Positions 6,913 through 15,131 of a stretch of DNA of 64,000 nt are shown here, piece after piece (the first letter of the stretch is position 1; the number at the start of each line of letters is the position of its first letter). A program made the position numbers and the translations under genes. The notes below the pieces were generated by a model. The model did no database searches and was not told where the DNA came from. It saw only the letters and a program-made list of their open reading frames with translations. The DNA lies in assembly GCF_947489365.1 (NCBI RefSeq), contig NZ_CANLDB010000009.1, positions 1 through 64,000 of the forward strand. The letters are read 5' to 3'. The DNA comes from an uncultured Nocardioides sp. (GTDB taxonomy: Bacteria; Actinomycetota; Actinomycetes; Propionibacteriales; Nocardioidaceae).

Positions 6913-6931
6913 GTCCAATCTGGACTACGTT
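6913..6931 (+). promoter_or_regulatory. metY promoter with overlapping inverted repeat
   Basis: GTCCA-ATC-TGGAC (6913-6925) directly abuts a TACGTT -10 box (6926-6931), placing the palindrome between -35 and -10, an operator position. The leader then runs about 30 bases to the ATG and carries GAAGGAG. No SAM riboswitch core is recognisable in the 260-base gap. Confidence 0.5.
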
Positions 6932-6967
6932 GGTCGACTTACACGTCCGCCGACGAAGGAGCACCAG

Positions 6968-8257
6968 ATGACCCACCGTCCCGAGACCCTCGCCGTCCAC
7001 GCGGGCCAGGAGCAGGCCGACCCCACCACCAACGCCCGCGCGGTGCCGATCTACCAGACGACGTCGTACGTCTTCGACTCCACCGAGCACGCCGCGAACC
7101 TTTTCTCGCTGGCCGAGCCGGGCAACATCTACACGCGGATCATGAACCCGACCCAGGCCGTGTTCGAGGAGCGCGTCGCCCAGCTCGAGGGCGGTGTGGG
7201 CGCCCTCGCCACCGCGTCGGGCTCCGCCGCGACGACGTACGCCGTCCTCAACCTGGCGAGCGCGGGCGACAACATCGTCGCCCTCTCCACCCTGTACGGC
7301 GGCACCTACGCGCTGTTCGCGCACACGCTCCCGCAGTTCGGCATCACGGTCCGCTTCGTCGACCCCGAGGACCCCGCCGGCCTCGCCGCGCACGTCGACG
7401 ACCACACCCGCCTGGTGTTCGCCGAGACCGTCGGCAACCCGAGGATGAACGTCGTCGACATCCGCGCCTGGGCCGACGCCGCCCACGCGGCGGGTCTGCC
7501 GCTGATCGTCGACAACACGGCCCCGACGCCGTACCTGGCCCGGGTCTTCGACCACGGCGCCGACGTCGCGGTGCACTCCGCGACCAAGTTCATCGGCGGC
7601 CACGGCACCTCCGTGGGCGGCGTCATCGTGGACTCCGGCAGGTTCGACTGGGCGGCCCACGCCGACCGCTTCCCCGGCCTGACCGGGCCCGACGGCGCCT
7701 ACCACGGCGTGGTGTGGACCGAGGCGGTCGGCGAGCTGGCCTACATCATCCGCGCCCGCACCGTCCTGCTCCGCAACACCGGCGCCGCGATCACCCCGCA
7801 GAACGCCTGGCTGTTCCTCCAGGGACTCGAGACGCTCCACCTGCGTATGGAGCGGCACAGCAGCAACGCACTGGCGGTCGCCGAGTACCTGTCGGGCCAC
7901 CCCGAGGTGTCGTGGGTGAGCTACCCGGGCCTGCCCGACTCGCCGTACAAGGAGGTGGCGGACCGCATCCTCACCGGCAAGGGGTATGGCGGCCTGCTGA
8001 GCTTCGGCCTGAAGTCCGGCCGCGAGGGCGGCACCCGGTTCATCGAGTCGGTCGAGCTGTTCAGCCACCTGGCGAACATCGGCGACGCCAAGTCGTTGGC
8101 GATCCACAACGCGTCGACGACGCACTCGCAGCTCACCCCGGACGAGCTCGAGGCCGCGGGCGTGCCGGAGGACATGGTGCGGCTCTCGGTGGGCATCGAG
8201 CACGTCGAGGACCTGATCGCCGACCTCGACCAGGCCCTGATCGCCGCGAAGGCGTGA
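6968..8257 (+). CDS. metY: O-acetylhomoserine sulfhydrylase (429 aa)
   Basis: A PLP enzyme of the Cys/Met metabolism family that converts O-acetylhomoserine and sulfide to homocysteine. Visible signatures are the N-terminal ETLAVHAGQ, the Tyr-Arg phosphate-binding pair in NIYTRIMNPT, TASGSAATT, and the Schiff-base lysine in HSATKFIGGHG (K207). The length of 429 aa fits MetY (about 430) rather than the roughly 390 of MetB or MetC. GAAGGAG lies 8 bases before the ATG. The stop overlaps the metX start by GTGA. Together they give the direct sulfhydrylation route to methionine. Confidence 0.93.
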   Translation: MTHRPETLAVHAGQEQADPTTNARAVPIYQTTSYVFDSTEHAANLFSLAEPGNIYTRIMNPTQAVFEERVAQLEGGVGALATASGSAATTYAVLNLASAGDNIVALSTLYGGTYALFAHTLPQFGITVRFVDPEDPAGLAAHVDDHTRLVFAETVGNPRMNVVDIRAWADAAHAAGLPLIVDNTAPTPYLARVFDHGADVAVHSATKFIGGHGTSVGGVIVDSGRFDWAAHADRFPGLTGPDGAYHGVVWTEAVGELAYIIRARTVLLRNTGAAITPQNAWLFLQGLETLHLRMERHSSNALAVAEYLSGHPEVSWVSYPGLPDSPYKEVADRILTGKGYGGLLSFGLKSGREGGTRFIESVELFSHLANIGDAKSLAIHNASTTHSQLTPDELEAAGVPEDMVRLSVGIEHVEDLIADLDQALIAAKA

Positions 8258-9348
8258 GCGGGCGCCACGGCGAGGAGGGCCTCGGGCTCGTCACCACCCA
8301 GCGGGCGGTGGTGGCGACGCCCGAGGACCCGCTGCGCCTGGCGCGGGGCGGGGTGCTCGAGCACGTCGAGGTCGCCTACGAGACCTACGGGACGCTGTCG
8401 CCGGCGCGGGACAACGTCGTCCTCGTCGCGCACGCGCTGACCGGTCACGCCCACGCGGCGGGCCACCACGGGGACCCGACGCGTCGCGGCTGGTGGGACT
8501 CGATGATCGGCCCGGGCCGTCCGGTCGACACCGACCGCTTCTTCGTCGTCAGCCCCAACCTGCTGGGCGGCTGCCAGGGCACGACCGGCCCGTCGAGCCC
8601 TGACCCGAGGACGGGTCGGCCCTACGGCCCCGACTTCCCGGAGCTCGAGACGACCGACCTGGTCGCCGTCCACCGCCGGCTGCTGGACGTCCTCGGGATC
8701 GGTCCGGTGCACGCCGGGGTCGGCGGCTCGATGGGCGGCATGCAGGTGCTGCAGTGGCTCGCCGACGAGCCCGGTCGCGTGCACCGGGCGGTGCTGGTTG
8801 CGGCGACCGCGCGGCTGACCGCGGAGAACATGGGGTTCTCCGCGGTCGCCCGCGAGGCCATCACGTCCGACCCCGACTTCCACGGCGGCCGGTACGCCGA
8901 GCACGGGGTGATCCCGGCGCGCGGGCTCAAGGTCGCGCGGATGCTGGCCCACCTGACCTACGTCTCCGCGGAGGGCCTCGAGGCCAAGTACGGCCGCGAG
9001 GGCATTGAGTCCTACCTGCAGGCCCAGGGCGACAGCTTCCTCGAGCGTTTCGACGCCAACACCTACCTAGTCCTGTGCCGGCTCCTCGACCGGTTCGACC
9101 CCTTCGCCGACCCGGCCTTCGCGGCGCGGGTCGCGTCGGGAGGTCCGGAGGTGCTCGCCCTGAGCTTCACTTCGGACTGGCGCTTCGGCACCGCGCACTC
9201 GGCGTACCTCGTGGAGCGGCTCGCCGCCGCCGGGCTCCCCGTCGAGCACGTGGAGCTGGCGTCGGCCTGGGGTCACGACTCGTTCCTGCTCGACCCACCC
9301 GGCTACCACGCGCGGGTCGCCGCGTTCCTGGCCCGGGCGGTCGGCTGA
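8254..9348 (+). CDS. metX: Homoserine O-acetyltransferase (364 aa)
   Basis: An alpha/beta-hydrolase-fold acyltransferase that activates homoserine for MetY. The family marks are LVAHALTGHAHAAG, SPNLLGGCQGTTGPSS, the nucleophile elbow GGSMGGMQ (Ser at about 159), the catalytic Asp in SFTSDWRFG and the His in WGHDSFLLD. The start is taken as GTG 8254, which overlaps the metY stop (GTGA). The frame extends far upstream, but that part is the shadow of metY. The length matches actinobacterial MetX. It is cotranscribed and translationally coupled with metY. Confidence 0.92.
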   Translation: MSGRHGEEGLGLVTTQRAVVATPEDPLRLARGGVLEHVEVAYETYGTLSPARDNVVLVAHALTGHAHAAGHHGDPTRRGWWDSMIGPGRPVDTDRFFVVSPNLLGGCQGTTGPSSPDPRTGRPYGPDFPELETTDLVAVHRRLLDVLGIGPVHAGVGGSMGGMQVLQWLADEPGRVHRAVLVAATARLTAENMGFSAVAREAITSDPDFHGGRYAEHGVIPARGLKVARMLAHLTYVSAEGLEAKYGREGIESYLQAQGDSFLERFDANTYLVLCRLLDRFDPFADPAFAARVASGGPEVLALSFTSDWRFGTAHSAYLVERLAAAGLPVEHVELASAWGHDSFLLDPPGYHARVAAFLARAVG

Positions 9349-9351
9349 GCG

Positions 9352-9744
9352 TCAGGACGCCCGCGGGTCCTCCGCGACCGCCCGGATCTCCACCAGCGTC
9401 CCCGGGACCGCCAGCTCGGCCACCCCGATCGCCGACCAGGCCGGGTACGGCGCCGCGACGTACCGCTGCTTCACCGCCGCGAACGTCTCGAAGTGCTCCC
9501 GCAGCCCCACGTGGTACGTCGTCAGCTCGACGACGTCCGCCATGTCGGCCCCCGCGAGGGCCAGCGCCGAGGCGAGGTGGTCGAAGGCCGCCGCGAACTG
9601 CGCGGCCGGGTCGCCGTCCACGGTCCCGTCCGGTCGCGCGCCGGTCACGCCGGAGCAGAGCAGCAGGCCCCGGCTGGCCACCACGTCGGCGAAGCCCCAG
9701 CGCTCGGTGACGGCGGCGTTCGCGGGGGAGCGCAGATGGTCCAT
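9352..9744 (-). CDS. RidA/YjgF-family enamine/imine deaminase (130 aa)
   Basis: A small trimeric-type protein predicted to hydrolyse reactive enamine/imine intermediates made by PLP enzymes. Family features are LLLCSGVTGARPDG, QFAAAFDHLASALALAGADM and the C-terminal LVEIRAVAEDP, where the Arg binds the substrate carboxylate. It is convergent with metX (3 bases between stops). The neighbourhood has PLP enzymes, in keeping with a housekeeping role. The ATG at 9744 gives the usual family length; longer upstream frames run into the thrS leader and are rejected. Confidence 0.85.
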   Translation of the reverse strand: MDHLRSPANAAVTERWGFADVVASRGLLLCSGVTGARPDGTVDGDPAAQFAAAFDHLASALALAGADMADVVELTTYHVGLREHFETFAAVKQRYVAAPYPAWSAIGVAELAVPGTLVEIRAVAEDPRAS

Positions 9745-9853
9745 GCGGCCGATGCTGCCCGAAACCCCGTCGCCCGTCCCCGCGGGGCGCCGATACGATC
9801 GGCCCACCCACGAGCCGCGGCGCCGTATGCCGCAGCGCCACCAGGAGTGCCGC

Positions 9854-11836
9854 ATGCCCGAGATCACCCTCGTCCACGCCGATGACCGCGAGGACCGCAG
9901 CGTCGAGGCCGGCACCCGGCTCTGGGAGCTGTTCCGCGACGCACCCGACGTCGTCGCCGCGCGCGTCGACGGCGAGCTGCGCGACCTGTCCCGCGACGTC
10001 GAGGCCGGCCAGGTCGTCGAGGGCGTCGCCATCGACAGCGCCGACGGCCTCGACATCCTCCGCCACTCCTGCGCCCACGTGATGGCGCAGGCGGTGCAGG
10101 ACCTCCACCCCGACGCGAAGCTCGGCATCGGCCCGCCGATCCGCGACGGCTTCTACTACGACTTCGACGTCGAGACCCCCTTCACCCCGGACGACCTCGA
10201 GAAGATCGAGACCCGGATGCGCAAGATCATCAAGGAGGGCCAGCGCTTCGACCGCCGCGTCACCTCCGACGCCGACGCTATCGACGAGCTGAGCCACGAG
10301 CCGTACAAGATCGAGCTCATCGGCCTCAAGGGCGGCGCGGGCGTCGAGGACGCCGCGGAGGGCGCCTCCGTCGAGGTCGGTGCCGGCGAGCTCACCATCT
10401 ACGACAACGTCCGCCGCGACGGCGAGGTCGCCTGGTCCGACCTGTGCCGTGGCCCGCACCTGCCCACCACCAAGCGCATCCCGGCGTTCAAGCTCATGCG
10501 ATCGGCGGCGGCGTACTGGCGCGGGGACGAGAAGAACAAGCAGCTGCAGCGCCTCTACGGCACCGCGTGGCCGAGCAAGGAGGCGCTCGCCGACCACCTC
10601 CACCGCATCGAGGAGGCCGAGAAGCGCGACCACCGCCGCCTCGGGCGCGAGCTCGACCTGTACTCGTTCCCCGACGAGATCGGCTCCGGTCTGCCCGTCT
10701 TCCACCCGAAGGGCGGGGTGATCAAGCGGGTGATGGAGGACTACGTCCGCCAGCGGCACATCGAGGAGGGCTTCGAGTACGTCGGGACCCCCCACATCTC
10801 GAAGGAGCACACCTTCCGCCTGTCCGGCCACCTGCCGTACTACGCAGACGGGATGTTCCCGCCCATGGCCATGGAGGGGGCGAACTACTACCTCAAGGCC
10901 ATGAACTGCCCGATGCACAACCTGATCTACCGCTCCCGCGGTCGGTCCTACCGCGAGCTGCCGCTGCGGCTGTTCGAGTTCGGGCACGTCTACCGCAACG
11001 AGAAGTCCGGCGTGATCCACGGCCTGACCCGCGTCCGCGGCTTCGCGCAGGATGACTCCCACTCCTATGTCACCAAGGAGCAGGCGCCCGGCGAGATCAA
11101 GCACCTGCTCGACTTCGTGCTCGGGCTGCTCCGCGACTTCGGGCTCGACGACTTCTACCTGGAGATCTCCACCCGCGACGACTCCAAGCCGGACAAGTTC
11201 GTCGGGGACGACGCCCAGTGGGTCGAGGCCACCGAGGTGCTCGAGCGGGTCTGCCGCGAGTCGGGGCTCGAGCTCGTGCCCGACCCGGGCGGCGCGGCGT
11301 TCTACGGGCCGAAGGTGTCCGTCCAGGCGCGGGACGCCATCGGTCGCACCTGGCAGATGTCGACCATCCAGTACGACTTCAACCAGCCCGTCGGCTTCGA
11401 CCTGACCTACCAGGCCGCGGACGGCAGCCGGCAGCAGCCGGTGATGATCCACTCCGCGAAGTTCGGCTCCATCGAGCGGTTCGTCGGGGTGCTCGTCGAG
11501 CACTACGCCGGCGCCTTCCCGCCCTGGCTCGCGCCGGTCCAGGTGCAGGCCATCCCGATCGCCGAGCGGCACGCCGACTACCTGTACGACGTCGCGCGGC
11601 AGCTGAAGGCGCGCGGGCTGCGGGTCGAGGTCGACGACTCCGACGACCGGATGCAGAAGAAGATCCGCAACGCGCAGCTGCAGAAGGTGCCGTTCATGGT
11701 CATCGCCGGCGACGACGACGTCGAGGCCGGCGCGGTGTCGTTCCGCTACCGCGACGGACGCCAGGACAACCAGGTGCCGGTGGCCGAGGCCATCGAGCGC
11801 GTCGCCGCGGCGGTCGCCGCGCGCGAGCAGGTCTGA
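9854..11836 (+). CDS. thrS: Threonyl-tRNA synthetase (660 aa)
   Basis: A class II synthetase that charges tRNA-Thr. Order of domains: N-terminal TGS (MPEITLVHADDREDRS to about 65), the editing domain with HSCAHVMAQ, the catalytic core with the zinc ligand segment MNCPMHN, motif 2 FRNEKSG-type (HVYRNEKSGVIHGLTRVRGF), motif 3 SIERFVGVLVEH, and the anticodon-binding domain from about 560. CCAGGAG lies about 6 bases before the ATG at 9854. A TACGAT box near 9793 may be the -10. No T-box leader is evident. It overlaps the next gene by one base (TGATG). In mycobacteria thrS is followed directly by the HIT gene and pgsA; here 7 kb of other genes intervene. Confidence 0.97.
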   Translation: MPEITLVHADDREDRSVEAGTRLWELFRDAPDVVAARVDGELRDLSRDVEAGQVVEGVAIDSADGLDILRHSCAHVMAQAVQDLHPDAKLGIGPPIRDGFYYDFDVETPFTPDDLEKIETRMRKIIKEGQRFDRRVTSDADAIDELSHEPYKIELIGLKGGAGVEDAAEGASVEVGAGELTIYDNVRRDGEVAWSDLCRGPHLPTTKRIPAFKLMRSAAAYWRGDEKNKQLQRLYGTAWPSKEALADHLHRIEEAEKRDHRRLGRELDLYSFPDEIGSGLPVFHPKGGVIKRVMEDYVRQRHIEEGFEYVGTPHISKEHTFRLSGHLPYYADGMFPPMAMEGANYYLKAMNCPMHNLIYRSRGRSYRELPLRLFEFGHVYRNEKSGVIHGLTRVRGFAQDDSHSYVTKEQAPGEIKHLLDFVLGLLRDFGLDDFYLEISTRDDSKPDKFVGDDAQWVEATEVLERVCRESGLELVPDPGGAAFYGPKVSVQARDAIGRTWQMSTIQYDFNQPVGFDLTYQAADGSRQQPVMIHSAKFGSIERFVGVLVEHYAGAFPPWLAPVQVQAIPIAERHADYLYDVARQLKARGLRVEVDDSDDRMQKKIRNAQLQKVPFMVIAGDDDVEAGAVSFRYRDGRQDNQVPVAEAIERVAAAVAAREQV

Positions 11837-12846
11837 TGGGCGCACGACGGGGCGCGGCGGCCGCGGCCGCCGTCCTCGTCGGTGCGCTCGCGCTGGCGGG
11901 GTGCGGCGGGTCCTCGTCGTCTCCGTCGTCCTCGTCGTCGGAGGGGGCCGGGGACGGCGGCGTCCCCAGCCCGTCCGGGGAGCCGGACCCCTCGCCGTAC
12001 CCCACCCAGGCGACGCCGTCCCCGACCGACGGCGACCGCGCCGGCGAGCCGGGGGAGGGAGCGCAGGACCTCGCCGAGCAGGCGGAGGGACTGGCCGAGG
12101 AGTCCCGGATCGCGCCGCGCTCCGGCAACGTCCTGGGCAGCGACATCTCGTGGCCGCAGTGCCCGGTCGGGATGGGCATCCCGGAGAAGCGGACCCTCGG
12201 CATGCCGGGCCCGCTGCCCGCGGCGGAGTACGTCGTCGTCGGGCTGACGAACGGCCCCGGCTTCACGCCGAACCCCTGCCTGGCCGACCAGGTCGCCGAC
12301 ACGCGTCGGTCCGGGAAGCTGATCTCGGCGTACTCGGTCGCGAGCTACCCCGACGCCGCGCAGGTCGCCGAGCACGGCGACGACGGGCCGTACGACGGCT
12401 CGACGCCCGCCGGTGCGCTGCGCAACACCGGCTACCAGCAGGCGCTCTACAACGTGGCCTCGATGGACGCGACCGGCTTCGAGACGCCCTTCGTGTGGAT
12501 CGACGTCGAGCCGGTGCCGGACTTCGAGTGGAGCAGCGACCTCGCGGCCAACGCCGAGGTCGTCCGGGGCATCGCCCGCGGCTACACCGACTCCGGCTAC
12601 GGGATCGGCGTCTACTCGACCCCGGCGCTGTGGGCCGGCGTGGTCGGCACCTTCGAGCTGGGCGTGCCCGAGTGGCGCGCCGCGGGGGAGACCTCCGCGG
12701 CCGAGGCGCTGAGCCGCTGCGGCGACGACTGGGTCATCCAGGGCGGGGACGCGGTGATGGGGCAGTGGGTCGAGGCCTCCCGCGACCAGAACCTCACCTG
12801 CGACGGCGCCGCGCGCGACCTGGACCTGTACTTCCACCAGTACTGA
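11836..12846 (+). CDS. Lipoprotein with glycoside-hydrolase-like barrel (336 aa)
   Basis: The N-terminus is a lipoprotein signal (Arg, Ala-rich helix, lipobox LAGC with Cys at about 22). A Ser/Pro/Gly/acidic linker follows to about residue 90. The C-terminal domain starts GSDISWPQCPVG and contains VVVGLTNGPGFTPNPC, SAYSVASYP and FVWIDVEPVPDFEW. This pattern resembles GH25 or DUF1906-type TIM barrels that act on cell-wall glycans. The Asp/Glu in WIDVEP would be the catalytic candidates. The start overlaps the thrS stop. An M23 peptidase follows, so a cell-wall role is likely. The substrate is not known. Confidence 0.7.
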   Translation: MGARRGAAAAAAVLVGALALAGCGGSSSSPSSSSSEGAGDGGVPSPSGEPDPSPYPTQATPSPTDGDRAGEPGEGAQDLAEQAEGLAEESRIAPRSGNVLGSDISWPQCPVGMGIPEKRTLGMPGPLPAAEYVVVGLTNGPGFTPNPCLADQVADTRRSGKLISAYSVASYPDAAQVAEHGDDGPYDGSTPAGALRNTGYQQALYNVASMDATGFETPFVWIDVEPVPDFEWSSDLAANAEVVRGIARGYTDSGYGIGVYSTPALWAGVVGTFELGVPEWRAAGETSAAEALSRCGDDWVIQGGDAVMGQWVEASRDQNLTCDGAARDLDLYFHQY

Positions 12847-12855
12847 GAGGTGCCC

Positions 12856-13752
12856 GTGAGGCGACGACTGGCCGGAGCGCGACCCGTCCTCGACGTCCTG
12901 ATGGGGCTGGGTCTCCTCGTGATCGCGGTGCAGGTGGTGCTCGCGGTCGTGGGGGCGCCCGGTCTCTCGCCGCTCGCAGGGGTGCTCGTCACCGGGACCG
13001 GGGTCGTGCTGGTCACCGCCTGCTCGCTGCTGGTGGCGGTGGCCCCGGTGGCGGACGACGTCGGGCCCGTCGTCCTGGCCTCACCCGTCCGCGGACGGTG
13101 GGCCGCGGTGAACAGCCCCGGCCAGCGGCTGCCGAGCCACGGCACCCGGGCGCGGGGTCAGTACTGCGCGGTCGACGTCTGCGGGCCCGACACCCCCGGC
13201 ACGCCGCCGGTGGTCTCGTGGTCGCTGCGGGGGAGCCGGCCGGAGGAGTACGCCTGCTTCGGGGCGCCCGTCCACGCCATGGCCGGCGGCCGGGTGGTCA
13301 CGGCGTACGACGGCCGACGCGACCACCGGTCCCGCAACACGTGGCCGCTGCTCGCGTTCATGCTCGTCGTCGAGGGGCTGGCCCGGGAGGTCGCCGGCAC
13401 CCGCGCGATCCTCGGCAACCACGTCGTCGTCGACCACGGTGACGGGACGTACGCGGCGTACGCCCACCTGGGGCGGGGGTCCGTCGCCGTCCGCGCCGGC
13501 GACGAGGTCGCCGTCGGCGACGTGCTCGGCCGGCTCGGGAACACCGGCAACACCTCGATGCCCCACCTGCACGTGCAGCTCATGGACCGCGCGGACCCCG
13601 ACGCCGCAGCCGGGATCGCGATGACCTGGCGCGACGCCGTACCGACCGGCGAGCTCGACCCCGCCCTTGCCCGCTGGGCCAAGGACCCCCACCCCACCGC
13701 CCTGCTCGGCATGCCCCGCAACGCGGAGCTCTTCGAGACCACCACCCCTTGA
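12856..13752 (+). CDS. Membrane-anchored M23-family peptidase (298 aa)
   Basis: Two hydrophobic segments near the N-terminus (MGLGLLVIAVQVVLAVVGAP and VLVTGTGVVLVTACSLLVAV) are followed by a LytM/M23 zinc-peptidase domain. The zinc/catalytic elements are a His-Asp pair (SHGTRARGQYCAVD) and HLHVQ near residue 236, with VVDHGDGTYAAYAHLG and a lysostaphin-like GDEVAVGDVLGRLGNTGNTS between. It probably cleaves or remodels peptidoglycan cross-links outside the membrane. GTG 12856 is preferred because AGAGG ends 5 bases upstream; GTG 12850 is the alternative. It is paired with the glycosidase-like lipoprotein upstream. The stop is followed at once by the 32-bp repeat array. Confidence 0.8.
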   Translation: MRRRLAGARPVLDVLMGLGLLVIAVQVVLAVVGAPGLSPLAGVLVTGTGVVLVTACSLLVAVAPVADDVGPVVLASPVRGRWAAVNSPGQRLPSHGTRARGQYCAVDVCGPDTPGTPPVVSWSLRGSRPEEYACFGAPVHAMAGGRVVTAYDGRRDHRSRNTWPLLAFMLVVEGLAREVAGTRAILGNHVVVDHGDGTYAAYAHLGRGSVAVRAGDEVAVGDVLGRLGNTGNTSMPHLHVQLMDRADPDAAAGIAMTWRDAVPTGELDPALARWAKDPHPTALLGMPRNAELFETTTP

Positions 13753-13754
13753 CC

Positions 13755-13872
13755 GCCGAGTCGGCACGTCTGCGCACGAATTCGGGGTCGAGTCGGCACG
13801 TCTGCGCAGTTGAACGCGGTCGAGTCGGCACGTCTGCGCAGGAATTCGGGGTCGAGTCGGCAGGTCTGCGCA
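13755..13872 (+). repeat. 32-bp-period repeat array, locus A (4 units)
   Basis: Four 22-base units (starts 13755, 13787, 13819, 13851) begin GTCGAGTCGGCACG and end TCTGCGCA, separated by 10-base spacers CGAATTCGGG, GTTGAACGCG, GGAATTCGGG. Unit 1 has GCC for GTC and unit 4 has AGG for ACG. The period is exactly 32. The array fills the gap between the convergent M23 and DUF559 genes. Confidence 0.9.
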
Positions 13873-13874
13873 GC

Positions 13875-14852
13875 TCACCGCACCGGTCGTACGCCGATCC
13901 GTCGCCGGGCGTCGACGACGGCCGTCCGGATCCGGGCCTCGAGCAGGACCTGGTCCGGTCCGAACAGGTCGTCGCGGACGACGACGACGAAGGTCCAGCC
14001 GTGCACGCGCGACAGGTACTCACGACGGCGCCGGTCGTGCTCGCGCTGGTCCGGGTCGGAGTGCCACTCCTCACCGTCGTACTCGACGGCCAGCTTGAGC
14101 TCGCGGTTGGCGAGGTCGAGGCGGGCGATCTCGACCCCGTCCTCGTAGACCTTCACCTGCGGCTCGAACGGCGCCTCGCCGACCTGGAGGCAGCGGAGTC
14201 GGAGGACGGACTCGGCCGGCGACTCCGCCCGGCCGTCGACCAGGGGCGCGATCTCGCGGAGCGTGGTCACCCACCGCATGCGGGCGTACCGCTCGACGCC
14301 GCCGAGCAGCTCCTCCGTCGTGAAGGCGCCGAGGCGCGCGACGGCGTCCATCCCGGCGATGGCGCGGTCGGGGTGCCTGACGCGGCCCAGGTCGTGCGCC
14401 GTACGGAGCGGGGTGGTGACGCGGACGCCGTGCACCGTGGTGACGTCGTCCGCGCGCAGGTTGCGCTCGCCCCCGTCCACGATCCCGGTGCGCACCCGCC
14501 CCCGTCCTGACGGACGGAAGAGCGACAGCGGTCGCAGGGCGAGGTGTTCCCCCGGGGCGAGCGCGCCGGTGGTCCCGAGCAGCCACGCCGCGTGCTGGTC
14601 GCACACGACGTTGTCCGGGGACGCGACCAGGGCGATCGCCTCGGCCCGCAGCGCGGGGGAGTCGCCCGCCTCGGTGGCGAGGTAGACGCCCTTGACCGGA
14701 CGACGCAGCAGTCCCCGCTCGCACAACCGCGTCAGGTCACGTGCCGTGGGCAGTAGGTCGAGGGCCTCGCGCCGGGTGAAGGGCCGGTCCCGGGGGAGCG
14801 GCGAGTCGGGAGGGAGGAACGGCGCCGTGGGGGTGGCAGAGAGAAGAGTCAT
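13875..14852 (-). CDS. DUF559/Vsr-like endonuclease-fold protein with AbiEi-like N-terminus (325 aa)
   Basis: The C-terminal 110 residues carry a PD-(D/E)XK-type core as in DUF559/Vsr-like proteins: a Glu/Asp pair in KLAVEYDGEEWHSD, then a basic helix (QREHDRRRREYLSRV), then GWTFVVVVRDDL. The N-terminal region (TRREALDLLPTARDLTRLCE, GLLRRPVKGVYL) resembles the winged-helix antitoxin domain of AbiEi-type proteins. This two-part architecture is common and often multicopy in Nocardioides-like genomes. Function is unproven; the family is suspected in DNA cleavage or repair. ATG 14852 gives full family length. Inverted arrays of the same 32-bp repeat flank the gene on both sides. Confidence 0.75.
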   Translation of the reverse strand: MTLLSATPTAPFLPPDSPLPRDRPFTRREALDLLPTARDLTRLCERGLLRRPVKGVYLATEAGDSPALRAEAIALVASPDNVVCDQHAAWLLGTTGALAPGEHLALRPLSLFRPSGRGRVRTGIVDGGERNLRADDVTTVHGVRVTTPLRTAHDLGRVRHPDRAIAGMDAVARLGAFTTEELLGGVERYARMRWVTTLREIAPLVDGRAESPAESVLRLRCLQVGEAPFEPQVKVYEDGVEIARLDLANRELKLAVEYDGEEWHSDPDQREHDRRRREYLSRVHGWTFVVVVRDDLFGPDQVLLEARIRTAVVDARRRIGVRPVR

Positions 14853-14914
14853 GGCGCAGGACTTCCCGGGCGTCGTACGACGGACACCTCGGTTCGCGGA
14901 GCCTGTGGACAACC

Positions 14915-14968
14915 TGCGCAGACGTGCCGACTCGACCCCGAAACGGTGCGCAGACCTGCCGACTCGAC
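14915..14968 (-). repeat. 32-bp-period repeat array, locus B (2 units, inverted)
   Basis: Two units of the same 22-base repeat in the opposite orientation (14915-14936 and 14947-14968), with spacer CCCGAAACGG. The second carries the same AGG-type variant as the last unit of locus A. It lies upstream of the DUF559 gene. Confidence 0.9.
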
Positions 14969-14998
14969 CCCGGGGAAGTGTCCGTGACGGCGTGTCTG

Positions 14999-15094
14999 CG
15001 ACAGCGTGTCGATAATCGGGACGTGATGTCACGCATACTGCTGTACACGGGACGCGGTGTCGCGCTAACCTAACTGCGACACAGCGTCACGACA
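14999..15094 (+). promoter_or_regulatory. Promoter region with five CGACA/TGTCG half-sites
   Basis: CGACA-GCG-TGTCG (14999-15011), TGTCG (15058-15062), CGACA (15077-15081) and CGACA (15090-15094) lie before the AurF-like gene. TGTCG and CGACA bracket a TAACCT box at 15066-15071 as the palindrome GTGTCGC ... GCGACAC (15057-15082). This looks like an operator for a TetR-like dimer. Confidence 0.5.
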
Positions 15095-15131
15095 CATGCG
15101 TCCCACGTCCCCGAACCACGAGGAGTGCACC

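Noticed and set aside
6706..6967. SAM riboswitch in the metY leader
   Set aside because: The gap is GC-rich with some short inverted repeats, but I cannot find the conserved SAM-I or SAM-IV core or a matching terminator/anti-terminator. The predicted leader is only about 30 bases.
9745..9853. T-box leader upstream of thrS
   Set aside because: The leader is too short and lacks the T-box consensus. A TACGAT box lies about 60 bases before the ATG.
9167..11845. 892-codon minus-strand frame opposite thrS
   Set aside because: Antisense shadow rich in Val, Leu, Asp, Arg and Gly with no motif; thrS is unambiguous.
12850..12855. GTG 12850 as start of the M23 peptidase
   Set aside because: It overlaps the AGAGG that serves as ribosome binding site for GTG 12856.
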